A DNA stretch of 64,000 nucleotides from Tolypeutes matacus (Eukaryota; Chordata; Mammalia; Cingulata; Chlamyphoridae): assembly GCA_026826555.1 (NCBI GenBank), contig JAKSZT010053764.1:19231280-19295279 (forward strand). Direction: 5' to 3'. Shown here piece after piece: positions 14,501 through 27,900 of the stretch (positions are counted from its first letter, which is position 1; each line of letters begins with the position of its first letter). A program made the translations under genes and the position numbers. The notes beneath the pieces were generated by a model that was not told the origin of the DNA, searched no databases, and saw only the letters and a program-made list of their open reading frames with translations.

Positions 14501-15943
14501 GTGCATATGCATGTGTTTTTATATAGTGTTAAATTTATGCAAAGTGGAAATCATACCATATATATTTTTCCCCATTTTTAATTTAACGTTGTATTGTGAT
14601 GATTTTCCATTTTTTTTTTTTGATATTTTTTGAAAACCTGATATTTACTAGCTGCTTTAATGACTTTGTCAACTGTGTTATTAAAAGTGGAAATTAGGGG
14701 GGCGGCTGTGGCTCAATCAGTGGGGCTCCTGTTTACCATGTGGGGGGCCCCGGGTTCGGTTCCCGGGGCCTCCTGGTGGGGGCGGGCCTGCCCGCACGGC
14801 GTGGTTGGCTGGCCCAGCGAGCACAAGCAGCGGGGGGGGGGGGGGGGCTGGGTCTAAAAAAAAAAAAAAAATTTTAGGGAGAAAAAAAAAAAAGTAGAAA
14901 TTACTTCTTTTTTTACTCTTCTAATGCAATACTGCATAACTTTGAATACAGTTTCTTTGTTTTTGTGCATTTTTTAAATTATTTCTGTAGGCTAATGTCC
15001 TAGAAATATAACTGCCTGATTAAGGTATAGCATATATTTTGTAGCCTCTAGGTAAGTAATACAAGATTGTACTTCAGAAACTTGGTACCAATTTTCATTA
15101 CCACCAAAGATATATCAGGAAGTGAAATTTGTCTCTTTTTTCTTAGAATAAATTTGTAATGTGATCACAGAAAATTCTGGTTATTAGGCTTTGTGATCTT
15201 TCAAGTCCTTTGGAGATGCAGTCACAGCTTTCCTGATGAAATTAGTACACAGAAGTTTTTGCTGAGGAATTAATTGCCTCAAAATACTATTTCTATATAT
15301 TTAAATACTAAATAGTTTTTCACAGTACATCTATGGAATACTATAATTAAAATATATGTAATAGTAATTATTTTGATTTTTGAATTAATATTTTATGTAT
15401 TGTTTTTGACAGCTTCTAATTTGCTAGTGAACTAAAATTAGTTAATGATATCAACTATTTTTTCCTTTGGAAATTCCAGCAAGAACTACTAGCATCTGGT
15501 GGACACTTTCTATAGCAAATGCTAATTAAAACAAAAATTGTATACATACCTCTTCCGGTATGGTTGAAGACTAGGAGTGGATTTCATATAAAACCACTGA
15601 GAAGGTGGCTTACTTTTCTGTAATAAAATGAAATAGGGGATTCTCTAATGAGTTGTTTCCATGACATGAGAATATTTTATGATACATAATTCATCATTAA
15701 GTAAATCTTTAAGAATGATATTTTAATTTGAATATTTTAAATTAGGAATATTTTAAATTAGAAATGAGTAAAAGTTACAATGATAATGAAAAGTCTAAAA
15801 TGTAATAGAAGATATTTTTAAGTCATAAAATTACATTGTTTCAATTTTGCAGTTTGGTTATGTCAGGTAATTCAAGAGTAATATTTTTGAGAACCTAGTC
15901 CCAAAAAGGCTTTGTGTTGGTGACAGAAATTAACAATGCAAGG

Positions 15944-15978
<35 letters not shown>

Positions 15979-18900
15979 CTTAAGGGGTTGCTTTTAAAGG
16001 GGAGAGAGAAACTTACACAACCCGTGGATTTGAATATTGGTTATTTAGAATACTTTCCAAATATTGGGGATTTATTGACATACTCTATTATTTCAGTCCT
16101 TCTAAATTTACTGACTTGTTTTATGGCTCAGCATATGGTCTATATTAGTAAATGTACCATGTGCCCTTGTTGAGTGTGGTACCTGTATATGTCAATCGGA
16201 TCAAGGTGGCCAATGTTTTTACTAATTTGATTTCTGGCAGGGCGATAAGATGTTGTCTAGTTTTATCAGTTGCTGAGAGAAGTAGGTTAAAATGTCCAAC
16301 TATGATATTGGAATTGTCTGTTTCTCACCTGATTTCTGTTACCAACTTCTTTTGTATTTACCCAGAGATATTTTGTGCTTGAGCTAGCTTGTGTATATGA
16401 ATCCATATAACAAACGGTTGTGTGCCATGCATATTTATTCTCTTTTTATTTTTCACTCAATTCAGTTTATTTCAATACATATACTTCTATCTACTTCACT
16501 CTTTTTAATGACTTTATAATAATATTTCATTATCTGGATATATCATAATTCATTTAACCAGTGCCCTACTCCTGGACACATGGGTATTTTCTACTTTTTT
16601 GCTATTAGAAATAGTACTTCAGTTAATATCCTTATATATGTAGGTATTTATACTTATGTGGAAGTATGTCTGTAGGAGACATTCCTAGAACTAGAATTTC
16701 TGGATCAGTGAGTACATGCATTTTAAATTGTCAATTGGTCTCCAAAGAAGTTGATCCACTTTATATTTTCACTGACAATGTATAAGTGTGCCTGTTTTCC
16801 CTCAAACTTTTGTCAACTTAGGATACTATTAAAGGTTTTCATCTTTGTCTGTAGGATAGGTAGAAAATGGTATCTCATTTTAATTTGTGTCCTTAATTAA
16901 TGAATAATGAGTTGAAGCATTATTTCATACATTTAAAGCCATTTGTACTTCTCTTTTCTGTGAACTGACTCTTCATGTTCTTTGCCCATTTTTAGTCAGT
17001 TGTTGATTTTACATATTAAGAAAGTTAGCTCTTTGTTACTTTTCACCAGTGTGTTGTCTTTTGACCTTATAATTGACATTTTCCTCATTGTTTCTAATTG
17101 AATTTTTATTACCTGCCATATTCATCAGACTTCGCTCTGAATGAGTTTTGGCTGTTATCAAAAATCAAATCCCCTCCAAAAAAATCTCATCATCCGAGAT
17201 ACTAAAAAGAGTAACAAGCTTCAAAAAATTTTTTTTTTTTTTTTTTTTTTTTTAACACAAAGTAAGAGTTCTTTTAAATTCATGGAACAGTATCAGCATC
17301 ATGGAAATAAGTGTGTAAGTTCAGTAGGTGACATGTGAAAGCCACATGTGTATTTAATTTTATGCTGCTATAGTTTTTTAAAGCAATTTTATCTTATTCT
17401 AATATTCAGTCTAAAAATATAGTCTTTAGTTTATTTTTTCATTAATATTCTAGTTGTGTAGGATCATTTTAAGGAAATTGTGAAATATACAAAAGAATGT
17501 GAAAAATTACTTGTAATGCTTCAACCCAGAGATAACTGTTGCATTGTTTTTCCTTCCAGGATTTTCTATATACAAATGTTATGTATATTTTGTACATATA
17601 TAATTATATATGTGTATATTTTCTTTTTCATGATTGGAATACTACCCTATAGTTTTATGATCTTTGTTTTTCCCTTAACCTTATCACTTGAATTTTTTTT
17701 TAGTTTAATTTTCACATAGCTATTCATTAACAGGATAGCTATTTGGATAGGTATTACATCCTGTTTTTTTTTTTTAATGACTCTCAGCTATTTGTTATTG
17801 AAGAATGTGCTGTTTTAAAAAAATTTCTTTCCCTTTTTTAAAATCAGTCTTGCCTTGAGAATACAATTAACTAGGTCCTTATAGAAGAACAAGTTCATTT
17901 GAACAGCTTTTATCCATCTTGTTTATATGTGGGACAAGTTGTCAATGTTTGTAGCCTTTATAAAGTGACTCCATGGGCAGAATAAAAGGGAAAAGCTATG
18001 CAAATTTTTTTTTATTAAACCTTTACTGGCTTCTAATTCTTATAGGGCCAATACTCCCATTTGGTTTTACTGGCAGCATTTGATTGTATTGATGATACTA
18101 AACTTGTGAAGCAGATCATCATATCAGTAAGTAATTCTGATGGGCTTTAATTTAAGTTAAATTGTTATGCCAATTGTGGGTGTGTAAATGTGATTTCACA
18201 CATACCTCTGTGTAAAGACTTTCACATATGCTTTCTACTTGGTATATTCTGTTACTTTTTAGTTGCTCCAATTAAGTCCATTGTGGGGATTTGCTGAGCT
18301 ATAACTTTGTAACTTGTTTTAAATATTTAAAAAGACTGGTTAAATTAAGACTTTTGCATTGTTATATTGGGTTATATGTAGGATAACATGGCTCTTGAGA
18401 CCATATGGTATACTAAAGAAATGAAAAATGAGCAAAGCAGTGTTTAGATTTGACCAGAAATTAATTTACATAGTAATCTCCAATTCAGGAGCTTATATCT
18501 CTTATCTCCCTATGAAGAGATAGGCTTTTCCGCATGTTTGCCCTGCTTATCAATACATCCGATGGAGAAGCAAAACGATAAAACTCACTCAATGGTCATA
18601 CTTCTTACTGCTTTCATGAAAGCTTCTGTAGAGTCAGATTAAAATTTATTATAAAAATTAAAAATACATTCTGAAATATTTCTTTCATCTTGTAATGACA
18701 CCCCTTTTTCTGACTTCTGATTTTGTAGTCCTCTCTTTCTTTTTAGTGTGCAAGTAGTTTGGGGGATATGATAGGGGTTGCAGGAGTGAGAAAAAGAAAT
18801 TGCAATATTGGTAGTGGTGACCAGACTTTGTTTTGAAAGTGGCATAATCTGTATAGACATAGTTTACTCATCTAAAAATTGCACATGGATAGGCCCCTTA

Positions 18901-21900
18901 GGGAAAGTTTAGTGACAAACACTGCTTTCACGTCATTGGCTGGGACAAGCATATAGATGGTGCAGGAAGAAATTTTCCTGTTGTCAGGTGGTTTTGTTGT
19001 GGCCTCTCCCTAGCCTATCTGGACCAGGAGGAGCAGGTGTAGTGGAAAAAGCCCATCTGCTAGCAGAGAGGAAGGAGATTTGTTTTTTTAGATGCCAGCT
19101 ACAGGTCCCAGTGTGTGTGAATTTCTCATGCCCTTGCTGTCATTTCCCAACTTTGCCCTTGACTATTTTAAGATTGTGATGACTTTCTTTGGGATAGGAT
19201 TGTGGGAAGAAACAAGTTGGCAAAACTTTAGTGTCACAGATTGAGTATTTTGACATGTTCCTTGTGACTTTATTACCCTTTTGACTCCAATCAATAATGA
19301 TTGTTTTTTATTCCTGTGACAGAGATGTGAGGCCATAGAATTAGCTAATGAATAAAGTTGTTTCATGAAAATGGAAACAGGCTGGGCTATTGAAAGTTGG
19401 CTTTTGTTTAATATTTTCACTACAACTAAAATTTGCAAAAGTGTTCCAAATGGATTTCAAGAGAAACCAAACTTCCTTTAGAGTTTGCCACAGTTGTCTG
19501 CTAGATTAGTTTTTTCCCAAGATTTATCTCTTTCAAAATCATGGTTAAAGCAGATTCAATTCTTTGTGCATTGCTTTGCTTAGGAGTTTTATTCCTACAA
19601 CTATTTAACCACATTCCTAATGACTTTCTCATACTTAAGGCAGACTTCCTTTAATGATCTGCATTGCTGGTATTTCTCCTCTAACTGACAAAAGCTCAGC
19701 CGGTTCTGTATATCATCATTAAACTATGTAGCTAGTGATATAATTCTGGAATGCTGGTTGCTCTTGCATTTTTTCCCACCCACCCACTAAAAAACCTGTT
19801 TTCATCGTGCAGTGCTTTTTAAAAATAACCAAGAAAGCTTAGTGTTGCTAAGCATCCTGTTCAGAGCAACTAGATTTCTCAAAATGTCAGGTTGGAATTA
19901 CAGTCTGATATTTTTCCAAAATAAACACTTATAAAATTTGATCCGTTTTACCCTGAAATCGTGGGTATGATGCAGTTTATTTAACAGCTGTGTTCCACTT
20001 GAAAGGAAATAAGTGCAGTAACCCATTGCTGTTTGAAGGTGAATAAATATGGACACATATTTTTTAATGTATTGTCTTTAAAATATACAGAAAGGTATAA
20101 AGAATAATACAGTGAACACTCAGCTTCCCACCATGAGATAAAAAGTAAAACTTGACAAATGCAGTTAAAGTTCAGTGAAGCCCTTTGCATACCCATGCTT
20201 GACCACAATCCCACACCCACCCCATAACCACTGTGCTGATTCGTATGCATTACCTTATTCTTTCAACTTCATGTAGATGTATGTAATATTTTGCCTGTCT
20301 GTATGTTCTGTACAAGTGATGTTATGTTTTATGTATTCTTCTGCAGCTTGCTTCTTTCTTCTGGCATTATGTTTGTGAGATTCACCATGAGGAGTAGGCA
20401 AATCTATTTTGCAAAAGGACAGTTAGTAAATATTTTAAACTTTGTAGGCCATATTCTTGTTTGTTTTGTTTTTCTCTATCACATATTGTTTGTTTTGTTT
20501 TTGCTTTTTAACAATCCTTTAAAAGTAAAAACCATTCTTAGCTCACAGGATGTACAACAACAGACTGCAAGCTACATTTGACCCACAGGCCAAAGTTTGC
20601 CCACCACCGTTCTAAATCATTACTTTGTTGATACCAAATTGTATTCCACTATATGAGAATACCATAGGTTTCTTTTCATTTTCCTGTTAATGGACATTCA
20701 AGTTGTTTATAATATTAACATGATTTTAAAATTATTATTTTTTGCTATTCCAAATAATTATATGAATATTCTTGCATATGTCTCCTTTAACAGTTCCTCT
20801 AAGACATTTAGTTAGCAGAGTTGCTGAGTTGCCAAATATTATGCAGATATGTTTATAGAGTTAAATGTGCATATTTCCCACCCAGCCACTATAAAACCTG
20901 TTGCATTGTACAGTGCTTTTAAAAATAGCCAAGAAAGTTTTGTGTTGTTAAGCATTCTGCTCAGAGTAACTGGATGTCAGTAAATGTCAGTTTGAAATCA
21001 TACTCTGATAAATACTCCTTTTCTCTTTTAAGACCAGCTTCCAGTTCATTTTCCAGATAGCATGCTCTGATCTCCCACCCAGACTGATATCCCCATCTGC
21101 TAAGCTCCTGTAATTTTTGTCTTTGCCATCCATTCATTTAGCAGTTAATCATAATCTGACCATGGTTCACAGACTCAGAAACGCTCTTTGACCAGGTAGG
21201 TAAGGTAAGTGAGGCAGGCCAGGTAGAAGACAATAGGGGTTGGGTGGAGAACTGTGGGGAATGGAGTGAGTACGTGCCTTTTCGAAGATGGCAACCACCA
21301 TGTGGTTCCAGTCTCTGCGAATATGTGCTCCTTGTTGATAGGCCTTCCAATTTTTTTGAACTGGAATTTTTTATAAAATCACCTTATTTTTAAAACAAAA
21401 CAAGAGGCCTGTGTTCACTGCCATTTTGTGACTCGTGATCTACCCTTCCCTCAGCAATTCTGTTATTATCCATTATTTAAATCTCATGTTTTTATTTTGT
21501 TTTTAACCTTTCATTAAATTAGTCTTGCCTCTGCTGCTAGATTTTAGCTCCTTAAAGTGTAGAACAGTCTGTGTTTCTTTTTGTCCCCACACACAATCTA
21601 CCATGGAAGTGTGTACACTGTAGGCTCGGTTCTCAGTAAATGTGTGCAGCTTCTTGCATTTCTGTACTCTCTCGACAATACATGAGCACACTAACCCTCC
21701 TTAGTGCACCCTTTATTTTGATCATTACCTTTCCTTTGTTTGAAATAATTTTAAACTTACAGGAGAATTGCAAAAATAATATGAGCCCCATACACTGAGC
21801 TCCAACATATCCTCTCTCTGTCAGATACACAGATCCACCAATTTTAACGTTTTGCCACCTTTGCCGTATTATTTTATTTATCTATTTTCTGAACATTCAA

Positions 21901-24900
21901 GAGCAGGTTGCACACATTATACTCCTTGAACATGTAATACTACCTTGTACATTTCTTACAGACAAGGATATTCTCTTAGGTAGTTGCCTCAAGAGCAGCT
22001 ATCAAGGTCAAGAAATGTAGCATTGATAGGAAACTTACATACTATATTCAAACCTTAATTTATATCCTAGTGATATCCTTTTGAGCCTTTTCTCTGTTCT
22101 TTGATCACATCCAGTATCATGTATTGCATTTTAATTGTCATCCTCTCTTTAGTTTCTCTTTCTTTTTTTTTTTTTTTAATTGTGGAAACATAAACAACAT
22201 TAATCTTCCCATCCCAACCCCTCCTAAGCATGCCATTCAATGAGATTAATCACATTCACAATGTTGCAGTACCCTCACCACCATACATTACTAGAACTTT
22301 CTCTCACCCTAAACAGAAACCACACACTCATTTTGTATTAACTGCCCATTGCCTGTTTCCCCCATCCCTGGTAACCTGCACTCTACTTTCTGTCTTTATG
22401 AGTTTGCATATTATCTGATATTTTCTTTGTGGTTATCATGGGGCTTAAATTGAACATCCTGAATCTATAGCAGTTCTGTTTGCTTTGATACCAACTTAAC
22501 ACCAATAGCATGCACACATTATGTTCCTAATACCCTCTATTTCCCCTACCTTTATGTAGTTTTTGTCACAAATGTTTATACAAAGCCACTGATTTATCAT
22601 TACATTTTATGAATTTTTTAGATTCTGTAAAGTAAAAAGTGGAGTTACAAGCCAAAAATACAATAGTACTGGTATTGATATTTATCATGTCATTGTTTTT
22701 ACTGGAGATACTTATTTCTTCATATGGCTTCAGTCAGTTGTCTAGAGTCCTTTCTTTTAAATCTGCAGAATTCCCTTTACCTTTTTTTTATAGGGCTGGT
22801 CTAGTGGTGAAAAAGTCCCTCAGTTTTTGTTTATCTGGGAATGTTATTTAATCCCTCCCTCATTTTTGAAAGATGATTTTGCTGGGTATAGAATTCTTCA
22901 TTGGCGATCTTTTGCTTTCAGCACTTTAAGTTTGTCTTCCTGCCACCTTCTTGCCTCAGTGGTTTCTGATAAGAAATTGTCAATTAATCTTATTACGCTT
23001 CCCCTGTAGCTAACACATTGCTTCTCTCTTGCAGTTTTCAGAATTCTCTCTTTATTTTGGCATTTGACAGTTTGATTAGAATATGGTACAATGTGGATCT
23101 ATTTGGGTTTACCCTGTTTGAAATTTGTTGAGCATCTTGGATGTGTATATACACGTCTTTCATTAAATTTGAGAAGTTTTCAGCCATTCTTTTTTCTTCT
23201 TCTAGGATACAGTGCGTGTGTTGGTGTGCTTGATGGTGTCCCCACAGATTCCTCAGTCTTTATTTACTTTTCCTCATTCTTCTTCCTACTCCTCAGACTA
23301 GATGATTTCAATTGTCTTACCTTCAAGTTCTCTGATTCTTTCTTCTGCCAGCCCCAATTTTCTGTTGAACCCCTCTCGGGAATTTTTTATTTCTTTTACC
23401 ATGTCTTCCTTTTCATATTTTCTATTTCTCTGTTCATATTCTCTTTGTGTTCATCTGTCATTTTCCTGATTTCTTTTAGTCCTTTGTCCATGTTTTCCTT
23501 TAGTTTTTTGAGCATACTAAGGACCATTTTTTTAAAGTCTTTGTCTGGAATGTCCCACGTCTGATCCTCCTCATTGACGGTTTCTAATGCTTTAATCTTT
23601 TTCTTTGCCTGGGCCATCACTTCTGGTTTCTTTGTATGTTTTATAATCTTTTGTTGAAACATGGATATTTTGATAATTTATTGCTGGACTTTAGACTGTG
23701 AGGCACCTGTACATTAAGCTTGTATCCAGCTATTATTAAGACAGAGCTTTCCTTAAATGCCAGGAGGTTAAAAAAAAAAAAAGAAGGGAAGCGGATGTGG
23801 CTCAATCGATAGGGCTCCCATTTACCATATGGGAGGCCCCGGGTTCAATTCCCGGGGCCTCCTGGTGAAGGCAAGCTGGCCCGTGCAGCTCGGTGAGCTG
23901 ACGCAGCACGATAACCCAACAAAGGGAGACAAGCGGACACAGAAAAATGCACAGCAAATGGACACAGCAAGCACAAGCAACAAGGGGGGATAAATAAATA
24001 AACAAATAAATAAAATCTTTAAAAAAAAAAAAAAAGAAGAAGAAGAAGAAACCACCTTTCCTATTCTTACACATTGACCTGTGTGTGTGCTCTCCTTCAG
24101 GGCTTATCTATACAGTGAGTTTAGAGACTTGCTCTAGACCAAAATGTAGGGGCCTCTTTGGTCCTTACTGCGCATGTGTCTTATCTTGGGCAGGCGTGTT
24201 TGGCCCTAGAGATTTTCACAGGTGTGAATGTCTCTTCTTCCCCAGGAAACCATTTCCTCTGTTCTGAGCACTGCACTATATGGCCTAGAGTCAGCAATTC
24301 CTTGCCTCAGGCAGCTACTTGACTGCCATCCCACAGCATTCTGTAGGAGAGCTCTATGAACTTGGAGGGCAAGTTCTGGGACAAGGCCCTTAGGCCACCA
24401 CACAGATTGGGCCCGGCATACATGCTCTCAGTATATGCATGAGGGTTACTCTTCTCCTCTGGAACTGGTACCAGGAAGCTGTACTGGGAGCAGCTGGTGA
24501 GGGGGGGTCGAGGGCCTCCCAGGACTCCCTGAGCACCTACCACTTTTTTTTTTTTTTTTTCTTTCTTAAGATTCCAAATATATTTCAAATCTTAAAAAAA
24601 AAAAAAAAAAATACAAGTTATGGTCCTTTTATTCAAAAGGTAAATATATCCATGCAGGAAGTCCAAGTCTACCACTTTTAAGCCATTATTTTCTTGATTT
24701 GGCCTTCACCCTGTAACTGCAATCCTTTATCTTCTATCTGGTGCTTTGAGCAACATGCTTCTGCTGGTTCTTGCTTCTTTGTTCAAAGCTTCCTTGCTGG
24801 GACTGAGCTTTGAAGCTTCTCACTCCTCCATCTTGATAGGAGCAGGGCCTCCCTTTCTTTTTTAAAAGAGGATTGGCAAAACAAGAATGCCAAGAAATCT

Positions 24901-27900
24901 GGCCAGGGGTTAACATAAGGAAGTCAAAACTGGCCAAAAATGTCCTCGGAAGGCAAGTCCTTCTGTGTTCCTTCTGTTCACATACCTGCTATAGAGCACA
25001 GGAAGAAATTACAACAAATTGGCTTTGTTGTGATTTTCTCCGAGTTGTTTCTTGTAAGGGGGAAAGTGTAGCAGAAAACAAGTTTTTAATTTGAAAATAT
25101 TTATTTTATAGTGGTTTACAGTTTACAATGTGCGTTTTCACATTTGCTCCTGGTAGTTTCCCATAGGTCAGTTGGGTGTGTCATTTCCTTTTACAGATAA
25201 GGGAATTGGTGTGCAGAGAGGTTAAAAGATTTTACAGGTGAGCTCAAGACTCCAGAGACCAAAATGAGCACAAAATCAACTATACCATAGCTGCCTCTTA
25301 ACCTCTTTCTACGTGTTAGTGTAATTGTTAGTACTCTCCAGGTTGTAGTCTAGAAATTTCTCTCTCCTTCCTCTGTAACCCAGATTAAAGAGAAATGGAT
25401 TAGTACTCCATAATATAGCAGCACTCATACTGTTTCCTTTTATTTTTTACTTTTCAAAGATGTGTGCTTTTGATGGGAGGGGAAAGTTGGAACAAGGGTA
25501 AGAAGGGGCCACTCCCAAAGAAAATGAAATGACGTTACATTTTTAAGTAAACGTTTTTTTTTTTTTTTTTTTTTTAACTTTATTTTGTACATTTAATAAC
25601 TGAAAACATAAGCAATAAAAAACTAAAAAGTAAACACAGATGAATAAATATATACATTTCTCAATTAAATGTAATGGATACATGTAAAATTTTTTTGTTG
25701 TTTTGTTTTTTGTTTTTTTTTTTGTTTTTTTGTGTGTGTGAATCAAACAATATATTACACAATATATTTGGTTCATAATAATGCATTCATACAGTATTTC
25801 TCCTTTTGTGTCTGGCTTGCTTCACTCAACATAATGTCCTCCAGGTTCATCCATGTTGCCATATGTTTTATGACTTCATTTCTTCTTACAGCTGCATAAT
25901 ATTCCATCGTGTGAATAGACCACAGTTTGTTTATCCATTCATCTGTTGATGGACACCTGGGTTGTTTCCAACTTTTGGCAATGATGAATAATGTGGCTAT
26001 GAACATCGGTGTGCAGATGTCTGTTTGTGTCACTGCTCTCAGTTCTTCTGGGTATATACCCAGTAGTGGTATTGCAGGGTCACATGGCTAGTCTATATTC
26101 AACTTCTTTAGGAACTGCCAAACAGTCCTCCATAGTGGTTGTACCATCCTGCATTCCCACCAACAGTGAAGAAGTGTTCCTATCTCTCCACATCCTCTCC
26201 AACACTTGTAGTTCTCTGTCTTTTTCATAGTGGCCATTCTGATAGGTGTGAAATGATATCTCATTGTAGTTTTGATTTGCATTTCCCTAATCATGAGTGA
26301 TGTTGAACATTTCTTCATGTGTTTTTTTGCCATTTGTATTTCTTCTTCGGAGAAATGTCTATTCAAGTCTTTGGCCCATTTTTTAATTGGGTCGTTTGTC
26401 TTTTTATTGTTGAGTTGTAACATCTCTTTATATATCCTGGATATTAAACCCTTATCAGATATGTGATTTCCAAATATTTTTTCCCATTGAGTCGGCTGCC
26501 TTTTCACCCTTCTGATAAAGTCCTGTGAGGTGCAAAAGTGTTTAATTTTGAGGAGGTCCCATTTATCTACTTTTTCTTTTGTTGCACGTGCTTTGGGTGT
26601 GAAGTCCAAGAAACCACCACCTACTACAAGGTCTTGAAGATGTTTCCCCACATTTCCTTCTAGTAGTTTTATGGTCCTGGCTTTTATATTTAGATCTTTG
26701 ATCCATTTTGAGTTGATTCTTGTATAGGGGGGTGAGATAGGGGTCCTCTTTCATTCTTTTGGTTATAGATATCCAGTTCTCCCAACACCATTTGTTGAAG
26801 AGACTGTTTTTTCCCATCAGTGTGGGCTTGGTAGGTTTGTCAAAAACCAGTTGGCTGTATAGGTGAGGGTTTATTTCTGGATTCTCAATTCTATTCCCCT
26901 GATCAATATGTCTATCTTTATGCCAGTACCATGCTGTTTTGACCACTGTAGCTTTGTAATATGTTTCAAGGTCAGGCAGTGAAATTCCTCCCACATTGCT
27001 CTTCTTTTTTAGAATACTTTTGGCTATTTGGGTGCACTTACCCTTCCAGATGAATTTGGTAATTGCCTTCTCTAATTCTGTAAAGTAAGATGTTGGGATT
27101 TTGATTGGTATTGCATTGAATCTATAAATCAGTTTGGGCAAGATTGACATCTTCACGATATTTATTCTTCCAATCCATGAACACGGAATGTCTTTCCATT
27201 TGTTTAGGTCTTTTTAAATTTCTTTTAGCATTGTTTTGTAGTTTTCTGCATATAGGTCCTGTACTTCCTTGGTTAAATTAACTCCTAGGTATTTGAGTCT
27301 TTTTGTTGCTATTGAAAATGGAATTTTCTTCCTGATTTCCTCCTCAGATTGTTCAGTACTAGTGTACAAAAACATTCCTGATTTTTGCGTGTTGATCTTA
27401 TATCCTGCCACTTTGCTGAACTCATTTATTAGTTCAAGTAGCTTTGTTGTGGATACTTCAGGATCTTCTAAATACAGGATCATGTCATCCGCAAACAGTG
27501 AGAGTTTTACTTCCTCTTTTCCTATTTGGACACCTTTAATTTTTTTGTCTTGTCTAATTGCCCTAGCTAGAACTTCTAGTACAATGTTGAATGACAATGG
27601 TGACAGTGGGCATCCTTGTCTTGTTCCTGATCTTAGGGGGAAAGCTTTCAACCTTTCCCCATTGAGTATGATGTTGGCTGTGGGTTTTTCATATATGCCT
27701 TTTATCATATTGAGGAATTTTCCTTTTATTCCTATCTTTTGAAGTATTTTTATCAGAAAAGGATGTTGGATTTTGTCAAATGCCTTTTCTGCATCTATTG
27801 AGATGATCATGTGGTTTTTTTCCTTCAATTTGTTAATGTGGTGTATTACATTGATTGATTTTCTTATGTTGAACTAGCCTTGCATACCAGGAATAAATCC

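Noticed and set aside
14697..14790. tRNA-like sequences at several SINE heads as possible tRNA genes
   Set aside because: They lack a full cloverleaf, vary between copies and continue into SINE bodies with A-rich tails and target duplications.
23091..23564. 157-codon + strand open frame
   Set aside because: It is antisense to an L1/HAL1 ORF1 remnant, so it reflects composition, not a gene.
27269..27742. 157-codon + strand open frame
   Set aside because: It is the complement of the L1 reverse transcriptase region.
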